Shown piece after piece: positions 9,318-17,250 of a stretch of 36,356 nucleotides of DNA (the first letter of the stretch is position 1; each line of letters opens with the position of its first letter). The notes beneath the pieces were generated by a model. The model made no database searches, had not been told where the DNA came from, and saw only the letters and a list, made by a program, of their open reading frames with translations. The DNA is taken from NCBI GenBank assembly GCA_024330185.1, contig JANDLV010000039.1, forward strand, positions 1-36,356, given 5' to 3'. A program made the position numbers and the translations under genes. The stretch is from Candidatus Siliceabacter maunaloa (GTDB lineage: Bacteria; Actinomycetota; Thermoleophilia; Solirubrobacterales; Solirubrobacteraceae).

Positions 9318-10318
9318 GCGACGAGGACCGTGCCGCGGTGGTGCACCACCTGCGCGACGACGAGCGCTTCCTCCTGCTCGCCCACGTCGCGCCCGACGGC
9401 GACGCGCTGGGCTCCCTGGTGGCCATGGAGGGCGTCCTCACGGCGCTGGGCAAGGACGTGCTGGTCTACGTCGCCGCCGACGACTTCCCGCTTCCCCACG
9501 AGTACGCGTTCCTCGAGCTGCGGGGCCTGGTGCACGAGGTGCCCGCCGACCTCGCCGAGCGCACCGTCGTATTCCTGGACTGCGGCAACATCGATCGCAA
9601 TCCGGTGGCCGCGCTGCGGGAGAAGACCCCTTGCATGCTCAACGTCGACCACCACCACGACAACACCCGCTTCGCCACGATCAACCACGTCGTCCCCGAG
9701 GCGTCGTGTACGGCGGAGATCGTGTGGGACCTCATGCACGCGCTGGAAGTGGAGGCGACCCCGGAGGTCGCCGGCGCGCTCTACATCGGGCTGGTCACCG
9801 ACACCGGGCGCTTCATGTACGAGAACACCGGCACGCGTGCGCACGTGATGGCCGCCGAGCTGATCGAGGCGGGCGTCGACGTGCAGGGCACCTACCGCCG
9901 CCTGTACGAGGAGATGCCCTACGGCAAGCTCGCGCTGCTGGGTCTGGCCCTGGAGCGCGTGGAGCGTCACGACGAGGGCAGCCTGACCCTCACGCTGCTG
10001 ACCCGCGAGGACTACGCGCTGGCCGGGGCAGAGGAGTCCTACTCGGAGGGCGTTGTCGACCACCTGCGCTCGGTGCGCGGCACCAAGGTCGCCGCGCTGG
10101 CCCGCGAGCTCCCGGCCGCCGAGGGGCACGTCGAGGGCGTGCGCCGCGTGAAGGTCTCCCTGCGCTCCACCGACGGCTCCGTCGACGTCTCGGCCATCGC
10201 GCGCGAGCAGGGCGGGGGCGGCCACCGCCAGGCGGCGGGCTTCACCACCGCCCTGGCCCACGACGAGCTCGTGGCCTTCCTGCGCGGCGCGATCTGCGCG
10301 CAGCTCGCGCCGGCCTGA
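9314..10318 (+). CDS. nrnA: DHH-family bifunctional oligoribonuclease / PAP phosphatase NrnA
   Basis: NrnA degrades very short RNAs (nanoRNAs) to mononucleotides and can dephosphorylate 3'-phosphoadenosine-5'-phosphate. The 334-residue protein has the metal-binding motifs of the DHH/DHHA1 family: HVAPDGDALGS near residue 22, FLDCGNIDR, NVDHHHDN near 115 and TDTGRFMYENT. The DHHA1 substrate motif GGGGHRQAAGF is near 300. It is a cytoplasmic enzyme. In actinobacteria it commonly sits between rbfA and truB, as here, linking RNA turnover with ribosome assembly genes. ATG 9314 overlaps the rbfA stop. Confidence 0.92.
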   Translation: MSDEDRAAVVHHLRDDERFLLLAHVAPDGDALGSLVAMEGVLTALGKDVLVYVAADDFPLPHEYAFLELRGLVHEVPADLAERTVVFLDCGNIDRNPVAALREKTPCMLNVDHHHDNTRFATINHVVPEASCTAEIVWDLMHALEVEATPEVAGALYIGLVTDTGRFMYENTGTRAHVMAAELIEAGVDVQGTYRRLYEEMPYGKLALLGLALERVERHDEGSLTLTLLTREDYALAGAEESYSEGVVDHLRSVRGTKVAALARELPAAEGHVEGVRRVKVSLRSTDGSVDVSAIAREQGGGGHRQAAGFTTALAHDELVAFLRGAICAQLAPA

Positions 10319-10322
10319 GCCC

Positions 10323-11177
10323 TTGGCTGACGACTCGCCGACCTTGGTGAGCCCGCCCGGCGACGGGGTCCTGCTGATCGACAAGCCGGCGGGCAAGACG
10401 TCGCATGACGTGGTCGCCGCTGTGCGCCGGGAGCTCCCGCGCGGGACGCGGGTGGGCCACGCCGGCACGCTGGACCCGTTCGCGACGGGGCTCCTGCTGG
10501 TGCTCGTGGGGCGCGCGACGCGGGTGCAGCGCTGGCTCATGGGGCTGGACAAGGCCTACGAGACCGTGGCGCGGCTGGGGGCGGTGTCGACGACGGGGGA
10601 CCCCGAGGGAGAGGTCACGGTGACCGGCCGGGTGCCGCCGGCCGGGGCGTCGCTTCCCACCGGGACGATCCGCCAGCGCCCGCCGGCGTTCAGCGCCGTC
10701 AAGATCGCCGGTCGACGCGCCTACAGCCTGGCGCGGGCGGGGGAGGAGGTCGAGGTGCCCGAGCGTGAGGTGACCGTGCACGAGTTCGTGGAGCGCTGGC
10801 GGGAGGAGGACGAGGCCGTGGCGCGGGCCGCGTTTGACATCCGGTGCTCCTCGGGGACCTACGTGCGCTCGCTGATCGCCGAACTGGGCGACGCGTACTG
10901 CCTCGAGCTGCGGCGCACGGCGATCGGTCCCTTCCGCGTGGCGGACGCCGATCCGACGCGGACCGTGCCGCTCGGCGACGCACTGGCAGCGGTGATGGCC
11001 GTCGTCGAGCTCGTCGACGAGGACGCGCTGGCCGCCGGCCACGGCCGGGCGGTCGCTGATCCGCGGGCGCCCGCCGATCCCGCCGCGCACGTGCTCCTGC
11101 GCGACGCCGCCGGCCCCATCGCCGTGGCCCAGCCGCGGGACGGCCTGCTCAAGCCCGTCGTAGGGTTCCGCGGGTGA
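10323..11177 (+). CDS. truB: tRNA pseudouridine(55) synthase TruB
   Basis: TruB forms pseudouridine 55 in the T-loop of tRNAs. The 284-residue protein shows GVLLIDKPAGKTSHDVV, then GHAGTLDPFATGLL with catalytic Asp51, KAYE, RQRPPAFSAVKIAGRRAY, and SSGTYVRSLIAELG. The TTG start at 10323 lies 4 bases after the nrnA stop; starts at TTG 10344 or GTG 10347 are possible because the first residues are not conserved. Its stop overlaps the ribF start by GTGA. Confidence 0.95.
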   Translation: MADDSPTLVSPPGDGVLLIDKPAGKTSHDVVAAVRRELPRGTRVGHAGTLDPFATGLLLVLVGRATRVQRWLMGLDKAYETVARLGAVSTTGDPEGEVTVTGRVPPAGASLPTGTIRQRPPAFSAVKIAGRRAYSLARAGEEVEVPEREVTVHEFVERWREEDEAVARAAFDIRCSSGTYVRSLIAELGDAYCLELRRTAIGPFRVADADPTRTVPLGDALAAVMAVVELVDEDALAAGHGRAVADPRAPADPAAHVLLRDAAGPIAVAQPRDGLLKPVVGFRG

Positions 11178-12079
11178 GCGCCAAGGTCGTCGCACTGGCC
11201 GACACCGCGCGGCGCCCCCGGCGCGTGGCCGTGGGCACGTTCGACGGGGTGCACCGCGGTCACCGTGCGGTCATCGAGGGCGCCGACACGGTGCTGACCT
11301 TCGATCCCCATCCCACAGCGATCGTCCATCCGGCCGCTGCGCCGAAGCTGTTGACCACGGTGGCGCGCAAGGCCGAGCTGGTCGGCGGCCTGGGGGTGGC
11401 GGAGCTGGTGGTCATCCCCTTCGACGCCACCTTCGCCGGGCAGGAGGCGCGGGCGTTCATCGACGAGATCCTGGTCGACGCGCTGGGCGCGGACCAGGTG
11501 GCGGTGGGCGAGAACTTCCGCTTCGGCCACCGTGCCAGGGGCGACTCGGATCTCCTGCGCGCCGACGACCGCTTCGTCACGCGGGAGGTCAAGCTGCTCG
11601 AGGTCGACGGGGAGGTGGTCAGCTCCAGCCACATCCGCGGGCTCATCGCCGGCGGCGCCGTGGGCTACGCGGCGACCCTGCTGGGCGAGCCGTTCGTCCT
11701 TGACGGCCGGGTGGTCCACGGCGACAAGGTCGGGCGTGACCTGGGCTACCCGACGGCGAATCTCGTCCCCGACGACGCCCACGCCCTGCCGGGCCACGGC
11801 ATCTACGCGTGCGGCGCTGAGCTCGAGGACGGCAGCGAGCACGCCGCGGCGGTGAGCATCGGCGTGCGCCCGACGTTCGCCAGCGGGCGGGGCGAGCTCG
11901 TCGAGGCCTTCCTCCTGGACTGGGAGGGCGACCTCTACGACACCACCCTGCGCCTGTCCTTCCACAAGCGCCTGCGCGGCGAGCGGCGCTTCGCCACGCC
12001 CGACGCCCTGGTCGAGCAGATGCACCGCGACGTCGAGGACACGCGCGGCGTGCTAGCGGCGACGCGCCAGCTCACTTGA
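11174..12079 (+). CDS. ribF: Bifunctional riboflavin kinase / FAD synthetase RibF
   Basis: RibF converts riboflavin to FMN and then FAD. The 301-residue protein has the N-terminal adenylyltransferase domain with VAVGTFDGVHRGHRAV, FDPHPTAIVHP, GENFRFGHRARGD and SSSHIRGLIAGG. The C-terminal kinase domain carries GRDLGYPTANLVPD and VSIGVRPTF. It is the last gene of the run that starts at rimP. Its stop codon TGA (12077-12079) lies inside the -35 of the following merR-type promoter. No terminator is visible. Confidence 0.95.
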   Translation: MSAKVVALADTARRPRRVAVGTFDGVHRGHRAVIEGADTVLTFDPHPTAIVHPAAAPKLLTTVARKAELVGGLGVAELVVIPFDATFAGQEARAFIDEILVDALGADQVAVGENFRFGHRARGDSDLLRADDRFVTREVKLLEVDGEVVSSSHIRGLIAGGAVGYAATLLGEPFVLDGRVVHGDKVGRDLGYPTANLVPDDAHALPGHGIYACGAELEDGSEHAAAVSIGVRPTFASGRGELVEAFLLDWEGDLYDTTLRLSFHKRLRGERRFATPDALVEQMHRDVEDTRGVLAATRQLT

Positions 12080-12106
12080 CCCTCACGCTGCGTGAGGACC
12101 CACCAT
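12076..12106 (+). promoter_or_regulatory. MerR/TipA-type promoter-operator
   Basis: A -35 TTGACC (12076-12081) is followed by a perfect dyad CCTCACGC-T-GCGTGAGG (12081-12097). A weak -10 CACCAT (12101-12106) follows. The -35 to -10 spacing is 19 bases, the long spacing that MerR proteins correct by bending DNA. The arms closely resemble the CCTCACG/CGTGAGG operator I recall from the Streptomyces tipA promoter. The site directly precedes the TipAS-type regulator, so autoregulation is expected. Confidence 0.75.
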
Positions 12107-12116
12107 GCGTCACGCC

Positions 12117-12851
12117 ATGGACGAGACGCACCGCAGCATCGGCGAGGTCAAGTGCGCGACGGGCCTGACGGTCCGGGCGCTGCGTCACTACGACGCCATC
12201 GGTCTCGTGCGCCCATCGCTGCGCACGGGGGCCGGGCACCGCCTGTACAGCGACGACGATCTGGCCCGGCTGGCCCGGGTAGTCGCGCTGCGACAGCTCG
12301 GGCTGGGGCTCGAGCAGGTCGCGGCGGCGCTGGACGCCGAGGAGCCCGAGGCGGTCCTACGCCGCCATCTCGCGGCGCTGGAGCGAGAGCTCGAGCTGAC
12401 CGCGGCGCTGCGCGAGCGTCTCGTCCGGGTGCTCGACACGGTCGGCCGTCAGGGCGACCCGTCGGGCGACCGGTCCATCGCGATCATCGAGGTGATGATG
12501 AGCATCGAGCAGCACTACACCCCCGAGCAGCTGGCCACCCTCGAGGCGCGCCGCGAGGCGTTGGGCAAGGAGGGCATGGCCGCGGGCCAGCAGGCCTGGG
12601 CCGACCTCCTGGGCGAGCTGAAGGCCGAGCTCGACGCGGGCACCGACCCGGCCGAGCCGCGCCTGGCTGCCCACGTCGACCGCTGGGACGCCCTCCTGGC
12701 GCAGTTCACCGACGGAGACCCGGGCATCCGCGCCGGCTTGCAGTCCTACTGGGACGAGCACGGCCCCGAGAAGGCCTCCCGGGGCATGGTCGACACGGAG
12801 GTCTTCGCGTACGCCCAGCGCATCCGCGACGCGCAGGGCAAGGGCTGCTGA
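12117..12851 (+). CDS. MerR family regulator with TipAS-type ligand domain
   Basis: The N-terminal 70 residues form a MerR winged helix (SIGEVKCATGLTVRALRHYD, GHRLYSDDDLARL). A coiled-coil dimer helix rich in Leu/Glu/Arg follows. The C-terminal part is a TipAS-like domain starting EQHYTPEQLATLEARRE and ending EVFAYAQRIRDAQG. TipAS domains bind thiopeptides or other hydrophobic ligands and switch on the promoter. The ligand here is unknown. I prefer ATG 12117 because ATG 12105 overlaps the predicted -10, and 12117 lies 10 bases after it, fitting a leaderless start. No separate target gene is evident apart from itself. Confidence 0.88.
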   Translation: MDETHRSIGEVKCATGLTVRALRHYDAIGLVRPSLRTGAGHRLYSDDDLARLARVVALRQLGLGLEQVAAALDAEEPEAVLRRHLAALERELELTAALRERLVRVLDTVGRQGDPSGDRSIAIIEVMMSIEQHYTPEQLATLEARREALGKEGMAAGQQAWADLLGELKAELDAGTDPAEPRLAAHVDRWDALLAQFTDGDPGIRAGLQSYWDEHGPEKASRGMVDTEVFAYAQRIRDAQGKGC

Positions 12852-12981
12852 GCGCCCCCCGAGCGGCCGCCCCACCTGGCGCGGGACGGCCGGCAGGCGG
12901 CGCTCACGAGGGCCGCCTGAACGCCGGCACGGTGCGGGCGTCGATCCGCGCGAGCGGGAGCGCAGTGCCCGTCGCTTCGCC

Positions 12982-13098
12982 GTGACCCACGGTGCGCTCC
13001 TCGCGACGGACGGCGATGAGATCCTCACCTCGGACCCCGACGACCTTGCCCGCCTCGCCTCGGCAGCGCAGATCGACGTCAACGTCGTTGCCGTGTAG
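12982..13098 (+). pseudogene. C-terminal remnant of a PIN-domain (VapC-type) toxin
   Basis: The last 38 codons read [20 protein letters not shown] and end NVVAV-stop. This strongly recalls the C-terminus of actinobacterial PIN toxins (TSDPDDL is a typical active-site segment). No PIN N-terminus with its LD/E residues can be read upstream in any single frame; 12852-12981 gives only Arg/Pro-rich translations. I read this as a decayed toxin gene. A short independent peptide cannot be excluded, but no start signal supports it. It lies directly before the rpsO promoter. Confidence 0.5.
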
Positions 13099-13116
13099 GC
13101 AAGGCGAGCGACCTTG

Positions 13117-13122
13117 TAACCT
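13117..13122 (+). promoter_or_regulatory. Possible -10 box (TAACCT) of rpsO
   Basis: TAACCT stands 10 bases before ATG 13133, with no Shine-Dalgarno in between. This is consistent with a leaderless or near-leaderless rpsO transcript. No clear -35 was seen. Confidence 0.35.
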
Positions 13123-13132
13123 CCCGCGCCGC

Positions 13133-13402
13133 ATGACGATGACCCAGGAGCGCAAGGCGGAGATCACCGCCCAGTTCGGCGAGAACCCCCTGGACACGGG
13201 CAACACCCGCGTCCAGGTCGCGCTGCTCAGCGAGCGCATCAACGAGCTCACCGAGCACCTGCGCACGCACCACCAGGACCATCACTCGCGCCGCGGTCTG
13301 CTCATGCTCGTCGGCCGCCGGCGGCGCTTCCTCGACTACCTGCGCAAGAAGGACGTCGAGGTCTACCGAGCGCTCGTACGCGAGCTCGGCCTCCGTAGGT
13401 GA
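13133..13402 (+). CDS. rpsO: 30S ribosomal protein S15
   Basis: S15 is a primary 16S rRNA-binding protein of the 30S platform. The 89-residue sequence has normal length and the conserved [36 protein letters not shown] and [14 protein letters not shown]. Two ATGs, 13133 and 13139, both fit; the first gives the standard 89 residues. The stop overlaps the GTG start of the peroxiredoxin gene (GTGA). In many bacteria rpsO is directly followed by pnp; here three genes lie between. Confidence 0.96.
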   Translation: MTMTQERKAEITAQFGENPLDTGNTRVQVALLSERINELTEHLRTHHQDHHSRRGLLMLVGRRRRFLDYLRKKDVEVYRALVRELGLRR

Positions 13403-13866
13403 CCATCATCGGGCCCGGTACGCCGGCGCCGCAGTTCACCCTCAAGACCGAGGACGGCGAGGACTTCACGCGGGAGGATCTCGCCGGGCGGACGACCGTG
13501 CTGGTCTTCTACCCCGCCGCCTTCAGCCCGGTCTGCACCGACCAGCTCCAGGTCTACGAGGAGGCCTTCGACGACCTCAAAGCCCGCGGCGCCCTCCTCT
13601 ACGGCGTGTCCACCGACGGCTCCGACAGCCAGAAGGCCTTCCGCGAGTCGCTCAACGTCACCATCCCACAGCTCTCGGACTTCGAGCCCAAGGGCGCGGC
13701 CTCCCGCGCGTTCGGCGCCTATCTCGAGCCCGCCGGCATCAGCAACCGCGCGCTGGTCATAGTCGGTCCCGACCAGGTCGTCACCTGGTCGCACCTGGCC
13801 GACAGCCCGGGCGACCTACCGGGCGTGAACCTGATCTTCGACGGGCTGCAGGCCGCGCCCGCCTGA
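13399..13866 (+). CDS. 1-Cys peroxiredoxin (AhpE/Bcp-like)
   Basis: The 155-residue thioredoxin-fold protein has the peroxidatic site [14 protein letters not shown] with Cys46. It is the only cysteine in the protein, so it must be reduced by an outside thiol, as in AhpE. A serine stands in the usual Thr position (FSPVC). The rest shows [16 protein letters not shown] and a C-terminal [13 protein letters not shown]. It reduces peroxides in the cytoplasm by family inference. It is translationally coupled to rpsO. Its 3' end overlaps the convergent SRPBCC gene by 51 bases. Confidence 0.88.
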   Translation: MTIIGPGTPAPQFTLKTEDGEDFTREDLAGRTTVLVFYPAAFSPVCTDQLQVYEEAFDDLKARGALLYGVSTDGSDSQKAFRESLNVTIPQLSDFEPKGAASRAFGAYLEPAGISNRALVIVGPDQVVTWSHLADSPGDLPGVNLIFDGLQAAPA

Positions 13867-14322
13867 CGCGGCGACCCGGCGGGCGAGCTCGTCGTGACGG
13901 AAGCTGAAGATCCCCTCCACGTCGCGGCGCACGAACAGGCGGTGCGCGAGCTCGCCCAGGCGGCCCAGCGGGAGCGCGTAGCGCACGACGTCGCGCATCC
14001 GCGTCCCGCCCGCGGCCATCTCCTCGAAGGTGTGCGTGTGGTGCCACAGGGCGTAGGGGCCACGAAGCTGCACGTCGACGAAGCGATGGGGCGGGTCCCA
14101 CGCCTGGATGGAGGTCAGCCAGCTCACGCCGGCGCCGCGCAGACGAAGGCGGTATTGGATCGTCGTGCCGACCTGCATCTCGATCGGGTCGGGCGTGATG
14201 ACACGGAAGCCCAGCAGCGGTGGGGTGATCGCCTCCAGGTTGTGCGCGTCGGCGAAGAACGGGAAGACCTCCCCAGGCGACCCGGGCAGCACCTGCTCAC
14301 GCTCCAGCACATGGATCCGCAT
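13816..14322 (-). CDS. SRPBCC family protein
   Basis: A 168-residue SRPBCC (START/Bet v1-like) protein. It shows VLPGSPGEVFPFFADAHNLE at the N-terminus, TPPLLGFRVITPDP, and RMRDVVRYALPLGRLGELAH. The fold binds hydrophobic ligands; this subgroup is often annotated as a conserved cyclase/dehydrase-like protein, and no specific role is known. The start ATG at 14322 overlaps the divergent start of the DsbA-like gene at 14321. The 3' end overlaps the peroxiredoxin gene on the other strand. No promoter space exists on the left side of the neighbour gene. Confidence 0.85.
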   Translation of the reverse strand: MRIHVLEREQVLPGSPGEVFPFFADAHNLEAITPPLLGFRVITPDPIEMQVGTTIQYRLRLRGAGVSWLTSIQAWDPPHRFVDVQLRGPYALWHHTHTFEEMAAGGTRMRDVVRYALPLGRLGELAHRLFVRRDVEGIFSFRHDELARRVAASGGRGLQPVEDQVHAR

Positions 14323-14827
14323 GGCCGATGATCTTCGCAGCGCCCCCGTGCCGTCGGTGCGCCAGGACGACCACGTGCGCGGCGGGCCCGAGGCGCCGCT
14401 GGTCGTCGTCTACGGCGACTTCACGTGCCCTGCCTGCGCCACTGCCCACGCCCGGCTGGCGGAGCTGCCCGTGCGCCGCGTCTTTCGCCACTTCGCGCTG
14501 AAGGCCAAGCACCCGCGCGCCCCCGCGCTGGCCGCTGCCGCCGAGGCCGCCGCGCTCCAGGGCGCGTTCTGGCCCTTCCACGACGACCTCTACGCCGACC
14601 AGGGCCGCCTCGACGATCCGCACCTGTGGGCCCGCATCGAAGCGTTGGGCCTCGATCTGGAGCGCTTCGAGCGCGACCGCCGCGACCCCGCCACCCAGGC
14701 CCGGGTGCAGCGCGACGTGCGCGACGGCCTGCGCGCCGGCGTCGCCCTGACGCCGACGCTCGTCGTCGACGGCGAGCTCGTCGCTGCGGCACGGACGTCG
14801 GCTATCCTCGACGCGTTCGGATTCTGA
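14321..14827 (+). CDS. DsbA-like thioredoxin-fold protein
   Basis: The 168-residue protein carries a Cys36-Pro-Ala-Cys39 active site (YGDFTCPACATAHARL). A helical insert follows, then a cis-Pro loop GVALTPTLVVDGELV typical of the DsbA/thioredoxin-4 group. There is no signal peptide or membrane helix, so it should act in the cytoplasm, unlike secreted DsbA. Its substrate is unknown. The nearby single-cysteine peroxiredoxin suggests thiol-redox work. The start is fixed by the normal N-terminal length; ATG 14321 shares its bases with the start of the divergent SRPBCC gene. Confidence 0.85.
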   Translation: MADDLRSAPVPSVRQDDHVRGGPEAPLVVVYGDFTCPACATAHARLAELPVRRVFRHFALKAKHPRAPALAAAAEAAALQGAFWPFHDDLYADQGRLDDPHLWARIEALGLDLERFERDRRDPATQARVQRDVRDGLRAGVALTPTLVVDGELVAAARTSAILDAFGF

Positions 14828-14845
14828 AGACGAGCACAAACGTGC

Positions 14846-14867
14846 GCGCACCTACCGAACGGTGCGC
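14846..14867 (+). promoter_or_regulatory. Stem-loop in the pnp leader
   Basis: GCGCACC and GGTGCGC form a perfect 7-bp stem with an 8-base loop, 25 bases before the pnp start. The Shine-Dalgarno-like AGAAGGG (14874-14880) follows. In E. coli the pnp leader stem-loop is cut by RNase III for autoregulation; a similar role here is a guess. No U-run follows, so it is not a terminator. Confidence 0.4.
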
Positions 14868-14891
14868 AGAAGCAGAAGGGAAACACCCCAT

Positions 14892-17195
14892 ATGTCTGAA
14901 GCCGTACGGAACGCGTCCTTCGACGTGACCACGGTGTCGGTCGAGATCGCCGGCAACGAGATCTCCTTCGAGACCGGCAAGATGGCCAAGCAGGCCTCCG
15001 GCGCCGTCGTCGTCCGCTCGGGCGACACCGTGGTGCTCAGCACCGCGACCGCCGGCAACCCTCGCGACGTCGACTTCCTCCCGCTGACGGTGGACGTCGA
15101 GGAGCGCATGTACGCCGCGGGCAAGATCCCCGGCTCCTTCTTCAAGCGCGAGGGGCGCTCCAGCGAGAAGGGCACGCTGACCGCGCGCATGATCGACCGC
15201 CCGCTGCGACCGCTCTTCCCCAAGGGGTGGAACCGGGAGACCCAGCTCGTGTCGATACCGCTCAGCGTCGACCACGACCACCCGCACGACATCCTGTCGA
15301 TGAACGGGGCGTCCGCGGCGCTGATGATCAGCGAGATCCCGTTCCCCATGCCCGTCGGCGCCGTGCGAATCGGCAAGATCGACGGCAACTTCGTGGTCAA
15401 CCCCTCCGAGGAGACCCTGCTCGAGGGCGCCGAGGGGGCCAGCGACCTCGATCTCATCGTGGCCGGCACCGAGGAGGCCATCCTGATGGTCGAGGCGGGG
15501 GCCAACGAGGTCACCGAGGCCGAGATGCTGGACGCGCTGGACATCGCCCATGACGCGATCAAGAAGCTGTGCGCCCTCCAGCACGAGCTACGCGAGAAGG
15601 TCGGCAAGGAGAAGCTCGAGATCACGCCGCCGCAGGTCGACGAGGCGGTTCTGCAGGCGATCAGGGACTCACACGGCCCTGCGCTGGACGAGGCCACGAT
15701 GATCGAGGCCAAGCTCGCGCGTCAGGACGCGATCAAGCGCGTCGAGGAGGAGGCGCTGGCCCAGCACGCCGGCGACACCGAGGCCGACGATCACAAGGAG
15801 CGCCGCGCCGCCGCGCAGCTCGCGTTCGATCGCCTCGAGAAGACCACCATCCGCCAGCGCATCGCGGTGGACAAGAAGCGCCCCGACGGGCGCGGGCAGA
15901 CCGAGATCCGCCCGATCGCCGTCGAGGTCGACGTGGCGCCCCGCGCGCACGGCTCCGGCCTGTTCACCCGCGGCGAGACCCAGATCCTCAGCGTCGCCGC
16001 ACTGGGCACGATGAAGGAGGAGATGCGCCTCGACACCCTCGGCCTGGAGAAGCACAAGTACTACTTCCACCACTACAACTTCCCGCCGTTCTCGGTGGGC
16101 GAGGCGGGCTTCATGCGCGGCCCCAAGCGCCGTGACATCGGGCACGGGGCGCTCGCCGAGCGCGCGCTGATCCCGATGGTGCCCTCGACCGAGGACTTCC
16201 CGTACACGATCCGCGTGGTCTCCGACACACTGGAGTCCAACGGGTCGTCGTCCATGGGCTCCGTGTGCGGCTCGACGCTGGCCCTGATGGCCGCGGGCGT
16301 GCCGCTCAAGCGGCCGGTGGCCGGCATCGCGATGGGCCTCATCAAGGAGGGCGACGACTACGTCGTGCTCACCGACATCGCGGGCGTCGAGGACCACCTG
16401 GGCGACATGGACTTCAAGGTCGCCGGGACCGACCGCGGGATCACCGCGCTGCAGATGGACATCAAGATCACCGGCGTGACCTTCGAGATCCTGACCGACG
16501 CGCTCGCCCAGGCCAAGGACGCGCGCCTGGCCATCCTGGACCGGATGAACCAGGTCATCGACGAGCCGCGCGCCGAGCTGTCCAAGCACGCGCCGCGGAT
16601 CGTCAAGGTGCAGATCGACCCCGACAAGATCGGCCTGCTCATCGGCAAGGGCGGCGAGACCATCCGCGGCCTGTCCGAGGAGTTCGAGTCCCAGATCGAC
16701 GTCAACGACGAGGGCAACGTGCTCATCTACTCCTCCAACGGGGAGCTGGGCGACGCCCTGGGCGACCGCATCCGCCAGATGACCAAGGAGGTCGAGGTCG
16801 GCGACGTGTTCACCGGCAAGGTCGTGAAGACGACGACCTTCGGCGCCTTCGTCGAGCTGCTCAAGGGCACCGACGGCCTGCTGCACATCTCCAACGTCTC
16901 GCCCGGTGAGCGGGTCGACACGGTGGAGTCCGTGCTCACCCAGGGCCAGGAGCTCGCCGTGCGCGTGGTCGAGGTCGACCGCGAGCGCGGACGGGTGGGC
17001 CTGCGCCTGGCCGAGGACCCGGACGTCGCCGGCAAGACCGTCGAGGAGCTGGCATCCGTCGGCACCGGCGGTGGCGGTGGGGGCGGCGGCCCGCGCGGCC
17101 GTGGCGGCGACCGCGGCGGCAATGGCGGCGGCCCGCGCGGGCGCGGTGGCGACCGCGGCGGTCCCCGGCGCGACCGCGATCCCGACCGTCGATGA
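14892..17195 (+). CDS. pnp: Polyribonucleotide nucleotidyltransferase (PNPase)
   Basis: PNPase degrades RNA 3' to 5' by phosphorolysis. The 767-residue protein has two RNase PH-like domains: 1-230, with MYAAGKIPGSFFKREGR and MIDRPLRPLFPKG; and about 330-560, with RPDGRGQTEIRPI, LFTRGETQ and SNGSSSMGSVCG. A KH domain (LLIGKGGETIRGL near 585) and an S1 domain (about 635-705) follow. A Gly/Arg-rich tail of about 40 residues (GPRGRGGDRGG repeated) ends the protein; such RGG tails add RNA affinity. ATG 14892 has AGAAGGG upstream. An earlier in-frame start at 14862 would lie within the leader stem. Confidence 0.97.
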   Translation: MSEAVRNASFDVTTVSVEIAGNEISFETGKMAKQASGAVVVRSGDTVVLSTATAGNPRDVDFLPLTVDVEERMYAAGKIPGSFFKREGRSSEKGTLTARMIDRPLRPLFPKGWNRETQLVSIPLSVDHDHPHDILSMNGASAALMISEIPFPMPVGAVRIGKIDGNFVVNPSEETLLEGAEGASDLDLIVAGTEEAILMVEAGANEVTEAEMLDALDIAHDAIKKLCALQHELREKVGKEKLEITPPQVDEAVLQAIRDSHGPALDEATMIEAKLARQDAIKRVEEEALAQHAGDTEADDHKERRAAAQLAFDRLEKTTIRQRIAVDKKRPDGRGQTEIRPIAVEVDVAPRAHGSGLFTRGETQILSVAALGTMKEEMRLDTLGLEKHKYYFHHYNFPPFSVGEAGFMRGPKRRDIGHGALAERALIPMVPSTEDFPYTIRVVSDTLESNGSSSMGSVCGSTLALMAAGVPLKRPVAGIAMGLIKEGDDYVVLTDIAGVEDHLGDMDFKVAGTDRGITALQMDIKITGVTFEILTDALAQAKDARLAILDRMNQVIDEPRAELSKHAPRIVKVQIDPDKIGLLIGKGGETIRGLSEEFESQIDVNDEGNVLIYSSNGELGDALGDRIRQMTKEVEVGDVFTGKVVKTTTFGAFVELLKGTDGLLHISNVSPGERVDTVESVLTQGQELAVRVVEVDRERGRVGLRLAEDPDVAGKTVEELASVGTGGGGGGGGPRGRGGDRGGNGGGPRGRGGDRGGPRRDRDPDRR

Positions 17196-17250
17196 GATCG
17201 GTGGGGGCCCCGCCGGTGGCAGCGGGCACCGACGGCGAAGCCGTTGGTCG

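Noticed and set aside
17196-17250. GGGGGCCCC run after pnp as a terminator
   Set aside because: The loop-less palindrome has no U-run, and the M16 gene starts within 55 bases.
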